Assembly: GCA_964036155.1 (NCBI GenBank)
Contig: OZ038423.1
Location: 54,947,249-55,011,248, forward strand
Direction: 5' to 3'
Origin: Diploscapter coronatus
Lineage: Eukaryota; Nematoda; Chromadorea; Rhabditida; Rhabditidae
DNA: 64,000 nt
The notes under the pieces are model-generated. The model ran no database searches. It saw only the letters and a list, made by a program, of their open reading frames with translations, and was not told the DNA's origin. Below, in pieces: positions 47,202 through 64,000 of the stretch. The position numbers and the translations under genes are program-made. Within the stretch, counting starts at the first letter, position 1; every line of letters begins with the position of its first letter.

Positions 47202-48225
47202 AGAATGGCTTACCTATGGCTTCGTCGCGGACCTGTTCTGCACTCATTCGTTTGTATCGATCCTTGGCAATCATCTTATTCAGCCATATTGTATCCTAAA
47301 AGATGTGATTATTTTAAAGCTATAGATTTTTGTAATGACATCAAGTAAGATTTTGAATATTCCTACTTTTATTTTGTATACTTTTATCATAATGCAAAAA
47401 GGTGTAATGATAGTCAGATTTTATGTTTAAAGTTAAGTAAAAATTTACCTCTGCTGAGTATCGACTTGGCAGATTTACTCGTTGACCATTCTTGACTTTT
47501 TTCCGAATATCATCTACCTCCTTCCACTTCAATCTCTTCGGGGCGATGCACAGCTCGTAGAAGATGATGCCGATCGCCCAGATATCGACGACGGAGAATC
47601 GGCACCGGATATGTTTACGTTGCTCTGGAGACTTGTAGAGCGGCGTACCACACGATTTCGAATGACTCTGACTCATATCCAAGGAGTTAATCACTTTTAC
47701 CAGACCGAAGTCGGAGATCTTGAGGACTTCTTTGCCGTTTTCCCAGGCGATTAGGATGTTGGCGGGTTTGAGGTCGCGATGGACGATATTGTATTTTACA
47801 TGGAGCTCGTTGATGCCATCCGCGATTTGATAGATGTAGTCGTAGACGATTTTCGGCTTAAAATGTGTTTCCGATCTGACATTCGCCTTGATTTTTTTGC
47901 TTAGATCTCCGAGAGGGCAGTAGTCCATCGCGATATATAGGTTCCTGCAGCTTGGCGATTTGGTAATCATGAACGAATCGAGGTACTTGATGAAATATGG
48001 ACTTGTGGGCGACTCGGAGATTTCTTTCATCACCTTTGCCTCTTTGTTGCATTCCTCCTCACTCATGTCGCGAAAAGTGATCTTCTTCAAGGCTACCTGC
48101 TCAGAGTTCGAGGTATTCTTAGCTGTGTAACCAGCTAGGTAAACTTCACCGAACCACCCTTTGCCAAGCATCTTAACGATTTTGTACATTCCGCTCGGTC
48201 TCTCGAAAATATCGCCGGGATTCAT
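47200..48225 (-). CDS. Ser/Thr protein kinase
   Basis: Two exons, 47449-48225 and 47200-47295, in phase, 290 residues, essentially a bare kinase domain. Visible motifs: P-loop GKGWFGEV, catalytic Lys in VALKK, HRDLKPAN catalytic loop, DFG in ISDFGLVK, activation segment SCGTPLYKSPEQ, then DIWAIGIIFYELC and the C-lobe Arg in MIAKDRYKRMSAEQ. All catalytic residues are present, so it should be active. The style is closest to NEK or eIF2-alpha-kinase-like groups, but I cannot assign a family. The ATG lies 8 nt after an acceptor (TCTGTTTTAG). A GTAAGC donor six codons before the stop could instead splice onward, perhaps into the Kelch gene, but no matching acceptor is seen. Confidence 0.85.
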
Positions 48226-48233
48226 AGTGCAAC

Positions 48234-48235
48234 CT
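48234..48235 (-). promoter_or_regulatory. probable trans-splice acceptor, kinase gene
   Basis: Minus-strand TTCTGTTTTAG leaves an 8-nt leader before the kinase ATG. Confidence 0.4.
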
Positions 48236-48802
48236 AAAACAGAATTTGTTATTGAAGTTGATCGAATTGAAATTAGAGAGCGGGCCAGAGTATAGGACAA
48301 AGAAACTGTTAATAAGAGGGTTCTTTTCCAATTAGTATGGCATCTTTCGAATGAAGGAAGTTACGGAAATGAGAGAATTCTGATCCACTAAGTATGGACA
48401 GCTTAGGAAAACGATATTATGAATGAAAAGCCATTTTTCATATAGATCTGAATTCCATTGTTTTTATGCAGAGAGCGCAAATCTCGTCCACTTTGCATTA
48501 GAGGGGAAACAGAAGGAAAGACCGTATGGGTTATTTTGATAAGGATTCTCTTTTGAAATATCACATCTTATGAAATTCAGCAAATGATCTTAGTCAATTC
48601 GAGTATGGAGAACATTTTTACCTCTTGAGATGAATCACGAAAGTCGCGACATAGACGCGAAACTGGGCATCGAAATTTTGAGATTCGATATTTTTATCAA
48701 TAACTTTCTTATCACTAGGTGTACACTTGTGCAACTCAATATTCTATTTCTTATGGTCTGAGAGGCATTTGTGCAAAATTTCACAACACATTTCAAAGCT
48801 TA

Positions 48803-49601
48803 TAGTTTATTCTGAGTAAGTGAATACTGCATACATTTTGCAACTTCGCTCGCTCAGGCTCCGCCCATTTTTCCTGCCCTGCGGATTGCGTCATTCCTTC
48901 CATTTTCAAATGAGTTTCGCAATTTTTTTCGATTTTCCTTGACATTTTCGCAAAAAATCTATAATTATATCCTAATTATCTCTCTAATTGGCCAATTAAC
49001 CCTCTTTAATGTTTGCTGTTCATTTTTCTTGTTTTTTTAGCGATTGTTTCTCTCAAATCAGGACCCATTTTCATCGAGTCAATTGTTGATTCCTCCAAAA
49101 TGCAGATGTTGTCGCCGTCATCAGACCATTAGAATTGCAAGTTGATGGACAAAAAATCGCTGATCAGACGTTTTTTTTTTTATGAAAATGATAAAAATTT
49201 TCACGAAAAAATACGAAATTTCGATCGAAAAATGAACCAAACATTAAAGAGTTAATTGGCTAATTAACTGGTTAATTAGGTGCAATATTCAATTAGTTGG
49301 AAACAATAAACTAACTACTTTTCATCTTCAAAGTTGAAAAATTAAAAACACGTTATTTCTGACGATAAAATGGCTCAAAACGATGAAGCATCGCTCTACA
49401 GAGTTAATCTGTCAATTAGAGAGATAATTAGGATATAATTATAGATTTTTTGCGAAAATGTCAAGAAAAATCGAAAAAAAATTGCGAAACTCATTTGAAA
49501 ATGGAAGGAATGACGCAACCCGCAGGACAGGAAAAGTGGGCGGAGTCTGAGCGAGCGAAGTTGTAAAATGTATGCAGTATTCACTTACTTAGAATAAACT
49601 A
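48803..49601. mobile_element. 799-bp fold-back element with TA duplication
   Basis: Terminal inverted repeats of about 190 bp, roughly 93-95% identical by eye, begin TAGTTTATTCT and include CGCTCGCTCAG, TCCGCCCA and CATTCCTTCC. They are flanked by TA on both sides (48,801-48,802 and 49,602-49,603), as for Tc1/mariner-type insertion. The inner 400 bp also has inverted segments (TTAATGTTTG, CATTTTTC). There is no transposase ORF, so it is non-autonomous. It lies upstream of the kinase gene. Confidence 0.85.
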
Positions 49602-49603
49602 TA

Positions 49604-51654
49604 ATTGTTATTAGTCAGCATTAAGGCTTGCAAACGCGCTCCATTGCTAATCCAACTGTCATAGATTATCATTTTCACCCATATGTCCCCTATCCAAGTC
49701 AGAAAAGTAAGAAAAACCTTTGAAAACATTTAGAAATTGTTAAAAAAAAAAAGTAATGCCAAGTAAGGCATTCCTTCCCTGTCTTTTGCAAGCGAGAAAG
49801 AGTCACGCCCAACGGTGAATTTGTCAGAAAACGACGGACAAATGGAGGTCGCATCAAATGACCGTAATTTTGTGTGGAATGAATCGTTTTCAAAAATGTA
49901 AACAGGTTCAGAATCTGCACGACGAGATATTTCATAGGGTATCGATTTTCTGAGCTCACCATGAATTTCGAAAATGTGTTTGCGTTCTCTAGCTATAGTT
50001 TAATTTCTCCCCGATAAGAAATATTGATTAATAAAAAATAGAGTAGAAAATGTAGATATTCGAAAAAGAAAATTAGGATAGAATTTATCACGCAGCTAAA
50101 ATTATGAAAGGCAAAGTATCACATAATTTATATGAGCAGGTAAGATTGCCAAGTCAATGCAATTGAAAAGTATGAGGACATTGTATATGTATTTCGCCTC
50201 TTATTAACTAGCTATTTATTTTAAACATAAGCATATATAGAAAGATAGAATTCGCATTTCCGAGTCGCATGAGTTTTAATATGCAGAAAATTAAGAGCTG
50301 AATCGGCATTTCCAGTCTGCTGATGAAATTCATCAATAACGATGTCTTATCAGTGCTGGAAGAGTCTTAGACGCAGTTATATTCTTTCTTATCAATTTCG
50401 CAGCGAGTCTGTTTATGTTTGAAAAGGAGGCATAGCTATCCTCTGAGAAATACTGACTATAAGTCATATGATTTAGAAGAAAATTTATAAATACACAAAC
50501 AATACTTATACTCAGAGAAACTTGTGCCTATCCGGGCCGATCCGGACGGATGTCGGCAGTTTTTTGCCGACCAACACCAATCCGCTCGGATCCGTGTTGG
50601 TCGGCAATTTTTATCTGGTAAAACTGCCGACTCGGGCAAGTACCGACTGACTCGGGTCCACTCGGATTGAATTGCCTATCTGGGCAGAGCGGCATACCGA
50701 TAGGCAATTCACAGAATTGCCGACCCGCCCGGATAGGCACAAGTTTCGCTGAGTTCAATATTGTCCATAGCTGGATAACCCTTCCGATTATCGTTAATTT
50801 TTCTTGTTTTATTTTAGTTTTTAATAGTTGATCGGTACCTACTATACAATTCGATACTGCTCTTTCACGTGGTGATATCGATTTATTGATTGGGTGCGAA
50901 AGAAGTCCGCAAATGCGCGTCAAATGCACATCAAATTACGATAATGCTAATATTTCGACTTATGAAAGAGACACATAAAATTATTTTTTGATGAATCGAT
51001 ACACCTAGTTGATACGTACAAAATATGTTTTAAAAATCAAGAAAATCCTAGGACCCGTAACTGAGATCCTAATAATCCGCGAAATATAAAAGAAGCTAAT
51101 GCTGAAATGGAGGAGAGTGCAGAGAAAAAGATTCCCAAAGGCAGAAAAAAGGAGCGAGGGGCACAGTTCGCGTTTCAATTTTTTTTATTTAAAAATAATT
51201 TCTTGAATTTTTTCTCTCCGGAAATGGATATAGGACCTTATGACCTTCCCATCCATGAGTAAAACATCACCCTAACCTTATTTTGGTAAAATGGCTGACG
51301 ATCCCTAGTTAAAGGCCTTTATTTGTAAGGCGATGATTATTCCTTGGCAGTCGATCAAACTACGACATGGCCTGGTTGCACTTTGTCTTTTCTCCGCTGC
51401 CTCCATTCTACCCTTCTGTTCATTCCTCCGTTTCATTTTCATTCATTTTTCTCTAATCACTGCACTGCATCCTTATCATTGTTCATGATGAAATACTTTT
51501 GACCTTTCTTTCTGTTTTCTCTACCATTTTCCAGAATTTTCACTTTTTTCTTTGAACTTTTAAAAGATCTGGGATATTTTATGGGACAGAAGATTTGTGT
51601 TGTTTGCGTATCTATGTAATTATGAGGAATTTATTTTATTTTTGCAAAAAAGTT
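49604..51654. other. spacer without recognisable gene
   Basis: Between the 48.8 kb element and the tRNA. It holds the GC-rich MITE at 50.5 kb; otherwise only short chance ORFs. Confidence 0.4.
50511..50753. mobile_element. 243-bp GC-rich fold-back MITE
   Basis: Inverted ends CTCAG(A/C)GAAACTTGTGCC extend to TATCCGGGC. Inside is a second long hairpin around GACCAACACCAATCCG / CGGATCCGTGTTGGTC. Base composition is strikingly GC-rich compared with its surroundings. No convincing target duplication. Confidence 0.7.
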
Positions 51655-51754
51655 TGATGAAGATGAGATTCGAACTCATGCGCAATTACTGCACTACGAC
51701 ATACCCCAACGAGTGGACCTGAACGTAGCCCCTTAACCGCTCGGGCACTTCACC
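51655..51754 (-). tRNA. tRNA-Leu(CAG) with 18-nt intron
   Basis: Folds by hand on the minus strand: acceptor GGTGAAG (51,748-51,754) with CTTCATC (51,656-51,662, one G-U), D arm CCC/GGG with loop GAGCGGTTAA, anticodon stem CTACG/CGTAG, long type-II variable arm (GCA...TGC), and T arm ATGAG-TTCGAAT-CTCAT. Anticodon CAG is at 51,719-51,721. An 18-nt intron at 51,700-51,717 sits one base 3' of the anticodon, the canonical place. Discriminator A is at 51,655. A standalone gene between the kinase and AGPS. Confidence 0.93.
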
Positions 51755-52767
51755 GCTGTACAGCATGCCCAGAATAGTGACCGTATAATGAAATATTGTC
51801 ATGTTTCACAAGAATGCAAAGGCCGCAACTCGAAAATCAAAATAGGGATTTTCGATGAGGCGCATGACGATATTGAAGCCAGAAAGTGCAAAGAAGAAAT
51901 TTGGAACCAAAAACTAACCGTTATAGTCGATTCTTCACTTTTATTGAAAATTGTACATTAACTATTCTATGTAATTTCATTTTGAATACATATTTTGACA
52001 AGCTAAGCAGCTCATTTGTAAGGCAATGCAGTGAAAACAAATCGTTATTTTCGTCTTCTATTTTGGACCTTGAGCCCATCACCGTTATCTACGATATAAA
52101 AACTGCCATATCGTAAATCTCGTAAAAATCAATGAATTCGTTCGTTGCAAATGATCATGCCATTCCAGATATCTATCTTTTTGATAATCGGTTGCTTTCA
52201 TCTGCTACTGCGTTTAGACAAGTTTCATTAATTTAAGATTTTTTTCATACAAATTTTCTTGTGGTGATCCATGTCATCTTATCATCAACATGACTGTCTA
52301 GAATTAAATTTAGGACAATCGTTTTGATATTTTGTGAATGCATAATAATCGATAATCCTAATGAGTGTCGAGTCCAAATCCTTCAATTTGAATGCATAAT
52401 CACTCCATCCATTTGGAAGGAGATTAGTCAATCAGACATTCAGACAGTCCTCTAATCATTCGAGCACAGAACCATTCTGCCTTCTCCTTCCCATCCCATC
52501 CTCTCTGACTGATAACAGCCTGATTTGATTGCTTTGTTCTCCTTCCCCTACCCAATTCCTATTCCTATTCCGTTTCCTCACTTCTCTTTGTTTTTCGTCA
52601 TCTCAATTTCATCCGGTTTTTGTTTGGAAATCATCCTCATTGTGTGCATGACTCTGCATTATCGTTATCTGAATAGCATCATTTCCTGATTGATTTTCTT
52701 ATATTATACTTATCTTTCAAGTTTCAATAGAATCTGTAATTTTCCTTTCTAAAAATATCAATTTCAG
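51755..52767. other. AGPS upstream region
   Basis: About 1 kb of AT-rich sequence without ORFs of note, with pyrimidine-rich stretches at 52.48-52.6 kb. It ends in an acceptor (ATTTCAG, AG at 52,766-52,767) 19 nt before the AGPS ATG. A second AG lies 2 nt before the ATG. Confidence 0.4.
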
Positions 52768-52786
52768 GTAGCCCACATATTTAGGA

Positions 52787-58527
<5,741 letters not shown>

Positions 58528-59317
58528 ATTTAAAATGTGACGATTATTTATGAAAATTACATCTTCTATTTGTTAGCTCTGAAAATTTTATGTTTGAAGT
58601 GCAATTTAATAAATACTGCAACTATTTAAAGATGATTTTATTAGTTTTACAAAAAAGACATACTTGAAGCAGTTGAAAATTATAGCTTAGGTGAGTAAGA
58701 AATGCATTTAGCACTTTTATATAAATATGGCACCATCATATTTTGCTCTGCAATAAAATAAATTATAAAGTTTTGTTCGAAGAAGAGAAAGTAAAAATGC
58801 GCAGATAAATAAGTGCTTGCCACAACTTTAGTACAAAATCTCAATGGTTAGATTTACCCAGAAATTATACCTGTAATAGTTTATGATTGGCTTTAGGTAG
58901 GTTAGAACAAGTTTTACAAGCTAATCTAGAAAAAGTGATGAATACAGTGGCGTACAAAATTTTGGAGTGAAGCATGATTTTTGAAATGCCTTCATATTTA
59001 GATTTTTACTGAAATATCTCTTTAAAATTTTGAGAAAACACCAAGAACCAATTATATCCACATTTTCAATCTATCTGATTGACTAATGAAGAATCCAAGA
59101 AATAGATAGTCAGAAATTCAAAGCATGGGATGCTTGCATCACAAGTGTTCAGATTTGTAATAGAACTTCATCGAGGATTCCCCGATAGATATGGTTAAAT
59201 CTGGATACTTGTGTTATAAATATAAATCGTCCCACGCCCAAAGGATTATACAGTGTTCCAAATGTTTGTGTGTCACTACAATTGAAAGTTAGGTTGGATT
59301 GAGTATAAGAACAAAAA
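58528..59317. other. convergent 3' spacer AGPS/GLCE
   Basis: 790 nt between two facing stop codons. A plus-strand AATAAA at 58,608-58,613 probably ends AGPS, 81 nt after its stop. No gene is seen. Confidence 0.5.
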
Positions 59318-62300
59318 CTAATTATGTTTGGCTCGTTTCCCATGTGCATATCCGATCCATCTGTCTGCAATCTCGTTGAGATATTGATTCTCCGTGATTT
59401 GCACCAGCCATTTCAACAAGTAGATGTGCACTGCATGATAGTCCCATCTGAATATTTCGAGTACGATTTAAATTTGAAGGAAAAATATTGCGACGCTAGT
59501 TCATTTCTATTCTGAAGAAATGTTTGCGTGAATTTTTATAAGGGTTTTGTCGAATGAGCAAAACCTTCATTTTGCCTATTGTAGAGTCAATTTTTTGAAT
59601 GAAATTTGAACGTCTGCGAAAGTTTAGATAGATCGATCAGTTTGATCATTTTCGATTGCAGAGTTTCAAAATACTGAATCTAGCACGGCTTCAATACAAT
59701 GCAAAATGATGTAATGAATGTAAATTCCAATAATAATAATGACTGAAATTAAGAACTACCTGGCCAAATTGGGTGCAGATTTTAGACCGATATGCCGTAG
59801 ATCATAGATCGATCCACTGCCCGTGTCATAGAGCGGCAACAACGTTAATAGTGAATCGAGTCCCTTCGACCAAAGCAGAGTTGCCTTGCTGATTCCTTCG
59901 CGAACAGATACAGAGGACACTAGAAATTACCAAAGATTTTCTTTGAAGAATAAGTCGACAAATTACCTTCTTCACTGGGAATTCGACTGAAATCATAAAG
60001 GCCCAGAAGTGAGTACATGAATCCATTGAGGACGAACGAGCCAGGGTTTGTGGGATACTCTTCGTACCAGTCGATGCCCCACAGCTGATTCTTGACTCCT
60101 CCATCTTTGGATAGCTAAAATATATTTGATTGGAAAGAAGAGGATTAGGAAAAAAAACATTGCAATGATACAAAAATATTAATAACCTGCAAATGCACTA
60201 ATATTTTTCGATTCATTTTAGAGAAGGTTGATTAGAAATCTAATCCTATTGCTTAGAATATTAAATTTTCCTACCTTTTCGAATAACGCCAATGATTTTG
60301 CACATGCTTCCAGATAAGATTCATTCTTCGTAGTCCAATAGGCTCGAGTTAGAAGAGAAATTGCATGACCTAAGATTCTGAATGAAAAATAAAATAGACA
60401 CAATTGTTCTACCCTGCCCCATAGCTGAATACCATCCAGCTGGAAGGACTAGTTGCCTGTCGGCAATCGCTCTTTCGACCGGAACTGGCCAACCGCCCTA
60501 AAATTCATTCGTGGTTTTATAAAGAGAAAAGATTAAAATGACTAACTGGTAACTTCACTCATTTGTAAAACTTAGGCAATTTGAAAGAAGAAAATTTTTT
60601 GTGTGAATGTCGGATGTTGTTTAAAACAAGGCAGATTTAAATTGAGTGAGATTTACAGCAATCCAAACCCAATTACATTCGTATCCTGATTGTGGAGCAT
60701 CCAATTTGCTGCAGTCAGAAAGGACTCTTTGTGTCGTTCATTCGACTGCACAATCACTCGCTTCACTGTGCAACTGCCTCGAAATCCCACCGAAACAATG
60801 CGAATGTCACCTGCAGCAAAGTTACTAACAATCAGTGATAACGTAGAGATAGATTTTTAGAAGCTTTGACAAATGATGAGTCCGACATTGTATATGTATC
60901 GTTTACAATACGATTAAAAAGATTTTAAAATGGTTAAAATGTGAAGATCAGCCTTCGAAATTATGAATGTTTTGTTTTTAAAAAGTGTTGTGAATCTATT
61001 CCAACTACATATTCAATTTAAAACAAACGTCATCAAATACATAAAGAAAGAGTCTAGATGATGTAAAACTTTGTTTGTAATGTAAATTCTCTTGCCTGGA
61101 TGCATAACGACATTGTCTTCCTTCTTCTTGCCCTCTGCACTCGAAATCGCCCTGGCCACATCGACTAGCACGTCGCGAGAGACATTCCTCCACTCGCTCT
61201 GCATAGAGCCGAGAGAATAGGAATATGACAACTGAAATCACTCGATGAACTAGTGGTTTATTGAAAACGATTTTAAAAATAATAATCTTCTCACAATTTA
61301 TAGCATTTAGAAGATAGTTGGTAAAATCTAATCCTTCTTACTTGATTATTCTTCCCACTAGATACAGTATCGTTCCAAACGCAGAGTGAATTCTCCTCAT
61401 GGACATAATTTAGCAGGACCAATGCATCCGATGCAACTATCTATAAAATATATTTTCTTCGCAAACGAATGAAAAACTAGCCTTGGCAAGAATAGTGAAC
61501 GATGCATTTGTAATAGGCAACCACGAGAAGGAAACGATATGCAGATCTGGAGATTTATTCATGAATACATAGCAGCCGGGATTAGCAAGATTTCCTGAAA
61601 TAGGATTTATTTAGTGAAATCTCTTTTTTTTTTTTTTAAATTCATCTTCTAAATATTGCTGTTTCTTCGTTTCTAGAAAACTAGTAGATCATTCTATCAA
61701 AAATTCAAAAATTGAATGAAGAAGATTTCTATTCAATGATCTTGATTTCAAAACTCAAGTCACAGTGATAGAGAATTCGCCTACCAGTAGAAGTAATATT
61801 GACGAGTCCCCCTAGCTGCTCATCCTTCCAGAAGAGGCGCTCATTCGTGTCGGCCATCGCTGCACTGCCCTTCCACTCCTTCGTCATAGTGCCCATTCTC
61901 ACCTCTTCATATTTAGAAAAATTCGCTAAATTTTCGATTTTTAAAGACACTCCATAACTAGATTGAAAATTTGGGGTTTCTATCATTATCTTTCAACTTT
62001 ATCTACCCTGACATAATTTCCTACCTGAATGCAGTCGACTGTAATGTTGCAATCCGAATTGGGCAATTTGAATGGGATAATAATAGGGAATCTCGTCCCA
62101 TTGAGTCGACATTGGAATTCCTACAAATTCAAAATAGATTTTCTAAATGGGGAAATCTACCAGTCTTCGCATTGATGCATCTAACTCGATCCCGACTCTC
62201 CACACTGTACGAGGCAAAGTGCCCGAACACTCCTTTCGAGTCGTAGCTGCCTTCCGGTAGACGCGCTTTCGAATACGAAGTGAACATTTCGAATCGTTTT

Positions 62301-63073
62301 CCGTCTGAAATGTAAAAAGCAAAATGCTAGATTCAAAATTTCAGTTTAAAAATTGAAATTCTTAGAAGCAATTCTTGAAAATCTAATTTGAAGTTGCCAA
62401 CGTTTCTGGCAGAAGACAGAAGGATGAATAAACGCAAAAACGAATAACCTTTCGCCATTTTTCCCGTAACATCCCATTTCTTTTTGATGAAACTGAACGG
62501 AAAATAGACTTCCTCCTCTTCTCTCAGGCACTTCATCTCCTTTCCCCAATCCGAATTGCATTTCTCTTCTCGAATCAGTGCCGATTGCTGTGGATCACAT
62601 TCCTGAAATTATTTTTTAAATATTCTTTGTCGAAAAACATGATTTTGAATTGTAGTCTTAGATGAAAATAAGCGTCTTCTATTGATAATGAAGCGGCTCG
62701 TGTATGAAATCACAATTGTATCAGAATATCGAAAATTATGTCATGTCTGCACATAGAATAATGCGAATGAAATGCAATATTTTCCCGTGGTTTTCTTTTT
62801 TCTTAAAATGAGGGAAAAAATCAATAGAAGACAAATTTTAATAATCTGCAGTTTTGAATAAAATGCATTTTTATCTTCTATACAAGAATGTTGATTTTCG
62901 TAACGAGAAAATACTACCTTTTCCTTCTTGTTCGCTTCATCTCTGTCTGCTCGAATTGGTTGGTTTGCTGTTTGAGTAGCAGAATACCCGAAGAAGAGGT
63001 TGATGAAAAGCAGACCGGAGATGAGGATCACCAGGCAGAGAATCGAGTTGCGCAGAGATCGGAGACGAATCAT
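59318..63073 (-). CDS. GLCE: D-glucuronyl C5-epimerase
   Basis: Golgi enzyme converting glucuronate to iduronate in heparan sulfate. Exons: 62918-63073, 62449-62602, 62161-62304, 62025-62120, 61785-61925, 61482-61594, 61342-61440, 61070-61231, 60677-60810, 60413-60497, 60275-60369, 59967-60114, 59760-59919, 59318-59447; about 605 residues (human 617). The N-terminus is a type II signal anchor ([18 protein letters not shown]). Family blocks: [98 protein letters not shown], and final RAKHN as in human. One junction (61070 to 60810) lacks one nucleotide in phase; an extra G at the donor would fix it. Intron 61,441-61,481 is a 41-nt GC-AG intron. Confidence 0.93.
61480..61481 (-). other. possible GC splice donor in GLCE
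   Basis: GCC AAG followed by GCTAGT, closing a 41-nt intron with acceptor TTTATAG. Every GT alternative breaks the frame or leaves a 26-nt intron. Confidence 0.5.
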
Positions 63074-63123
63074 CGTTCATCCTTGGAATTGAGTCGGAAC
63101 ATCGCTTGAAATCATGTCATCGT
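63074..63123 (-). promoter_or_regulatory. GLCE leader with four upstream ATGs
   Basis: If transcripts start at the acceptor TTCTTTGCAG (AG at 63,124-63,125), the 50-nt leader contains four out-of-frame ATGs. One uORF stops by overlapping the main start as ATGA. The start at 63,073 is chosen because only it gives the signal-anchor frame. Confidence 0.35.
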
Positions 63124-63125
63124 CT

Positions 63126-64000
63126 GCAAAGAAAAGAATTTTCTCATCAACTTTTTAATTCGAAGCGAGTTCGTACGGTTTTAAAACGAACCGAAATAGC
63201 ATCAATAGAAAAACAGTACATTAACTTTCCGAAATCTTCAAAGAAAAAATAACGATTCCGATATTGCATTTGGCTGATGACCAAATTGTCACATCTTGAA
63301 AATAAATATTGCAAAAGATTCTGATTTATGTAATAACTCCAGTCACTCGTAGTACGAACAATAAGTCATGGAATGAATGATGATGAATAAAATTTGTAAT
63401 AATAGGAAAGTTGGCTCTTTAAAAAATTTTCCGACCCAATAAATAACTGCTCTCCCTGATTTAAGACCAAAAACACTGTAATGTGTTAGCAAATAGAATA
63501 AGCAAGGCCTTTCAAAGAGTTTAGTTCAGCCGTACATAATAATACCCGCTAGGGAAATAATAAAAATCCGCTTGTTTTGTGCGATGAGATAAATTTCTAA
63601 TTAATATCTACAAAAGTAACAATAGAATAACTAATGGAATGAATAACCACTCATAAGTGTGGAATTTGGCATGGTTAACATTTAGGAAAGTGCTGATGAC
63701 AAGCAATGAATTGAAAGTGAGTGTCTGAAAGTCAGTATTGAAGAGTGAAAAATGTACAGAATAAATGATGATCGTGAGAATTTCGTGATTTTTGAGGAAA
63801 ATATTTTTCCTAAACTTTACTGATTCCCTCGATAAATCAACCCCTCTTCTTTGGGGTGAAATGGTGTTTGCAAAAAAGAAAAAGTGAGTGAAATTTTCGA
63901 ATGAATGTTCGGTTAACTAGGCGAGTTTTGCGAAAAGCTATTTTAAACAGATCAAGAAATTCTCATAGCACTTCTGGGATTAAATCGATAGCCTAGGCTA
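63126..64000. other. GLCE upstream region
   Basis: About 875 nt of AT-rich sequence to the window edge. No ORF, tRNA or repeat structure is recognised. Confidence 0.4.

Noticed and set aside
60370..60382. GLCE acceptor at TTTCATTCAG (60,382)
   Set aside because: It gives an immediate in-frame TAG; the acceptor 12 nt further in (CTTAG, 60,370) gives the conserved GQGHAIS block.

Overview
This is an intron-rich, AT-rich eukaryotic nuclear window, most probably from a nematode. Three lines of evidence point there. (1) A neuropeptide precursor at 26.0-27.7 kb encodes two copies of AQSFVRF-amide, close to the nematode FLP-16 family. (2) Nearly every gene has a 3' splice acceptor 0-50 nt upstream of its ATG, and four minus-strand genes lie head to tail with gaps of 258-389 nt, the pattern of spliced-leader trans-splicing and operons. 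(3) The alkyl-DHAP synthase ends in a PTS1 (SKL) and lacks an N-terminal PTS2, as in Caenorhabditis. The species cannot be named from the sequence alone.

Layout. 0.2-10.9 kb (minus): mitochondrial malate dehydrogenase, mitoribosomal protein mS31 (MRPS31), DEAD-box helicase DDX55 and a CINP-like protein cut by the left edge, together a probable operon. 10.9-15.4 kb: no secure gene. 15.4-21.8 kb (minus): SMARCAL1-type annealing helicase. 23.1-23.7 kb (minus): small 85-residue protein of unknown function. 26.0-27.7 kb (minus): FLP neuropeptide precursor. 27.7-39.7 kb: gene desert with small fold-back elements. 39.7-40.1 kb (minus): possible coiled-coil tail. 41.6-41.9 kb (plus): decayed inverted copy of the start of the Kelch gene. 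42.6-48.2 kb (minus): Kelch-repeat protein with an unrecognised C-terminal region, preceded by a Ser/Thr protein kinase. 48.8-49.6 kb: 0.8 kb mariner-type fold-back element. 51.7 kb (minus): tRNA-Leu(CAG) with an intron. 52.8-58.5 kb (plus): alkylglycerone-phosphate synthase (AGPS). 59.3-63.1 kb (minus, convergent): D-glucuronyl C5-epimerase (GLCE).

The conserved genes are housekeeping functions: TCA cycle and mitochondrial translation (MDH2, MRPS31), ribosome biogenesis (DDX55), replication-fork repair (SMARCAL1, perhaps the CINP-like gene), ether-lipid synthesis (AGPS) and heparan-sulfate modification (GLCE). The first two share an organelle and sit in the same putative operon. Exon models were built by hand from splice sites, reading phase and remembered family sequences. 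The full models close in phase except GLCE, which is one nucleotide short, and SMARCAL1, which needs a microexon or an alternative acceptor. Introns are mostly 40-500 nt and at least three appear to be GC-AG. At least five small hAT-type MITEs, four with good 8-bp target duplications, are scattered through introns and spacers.
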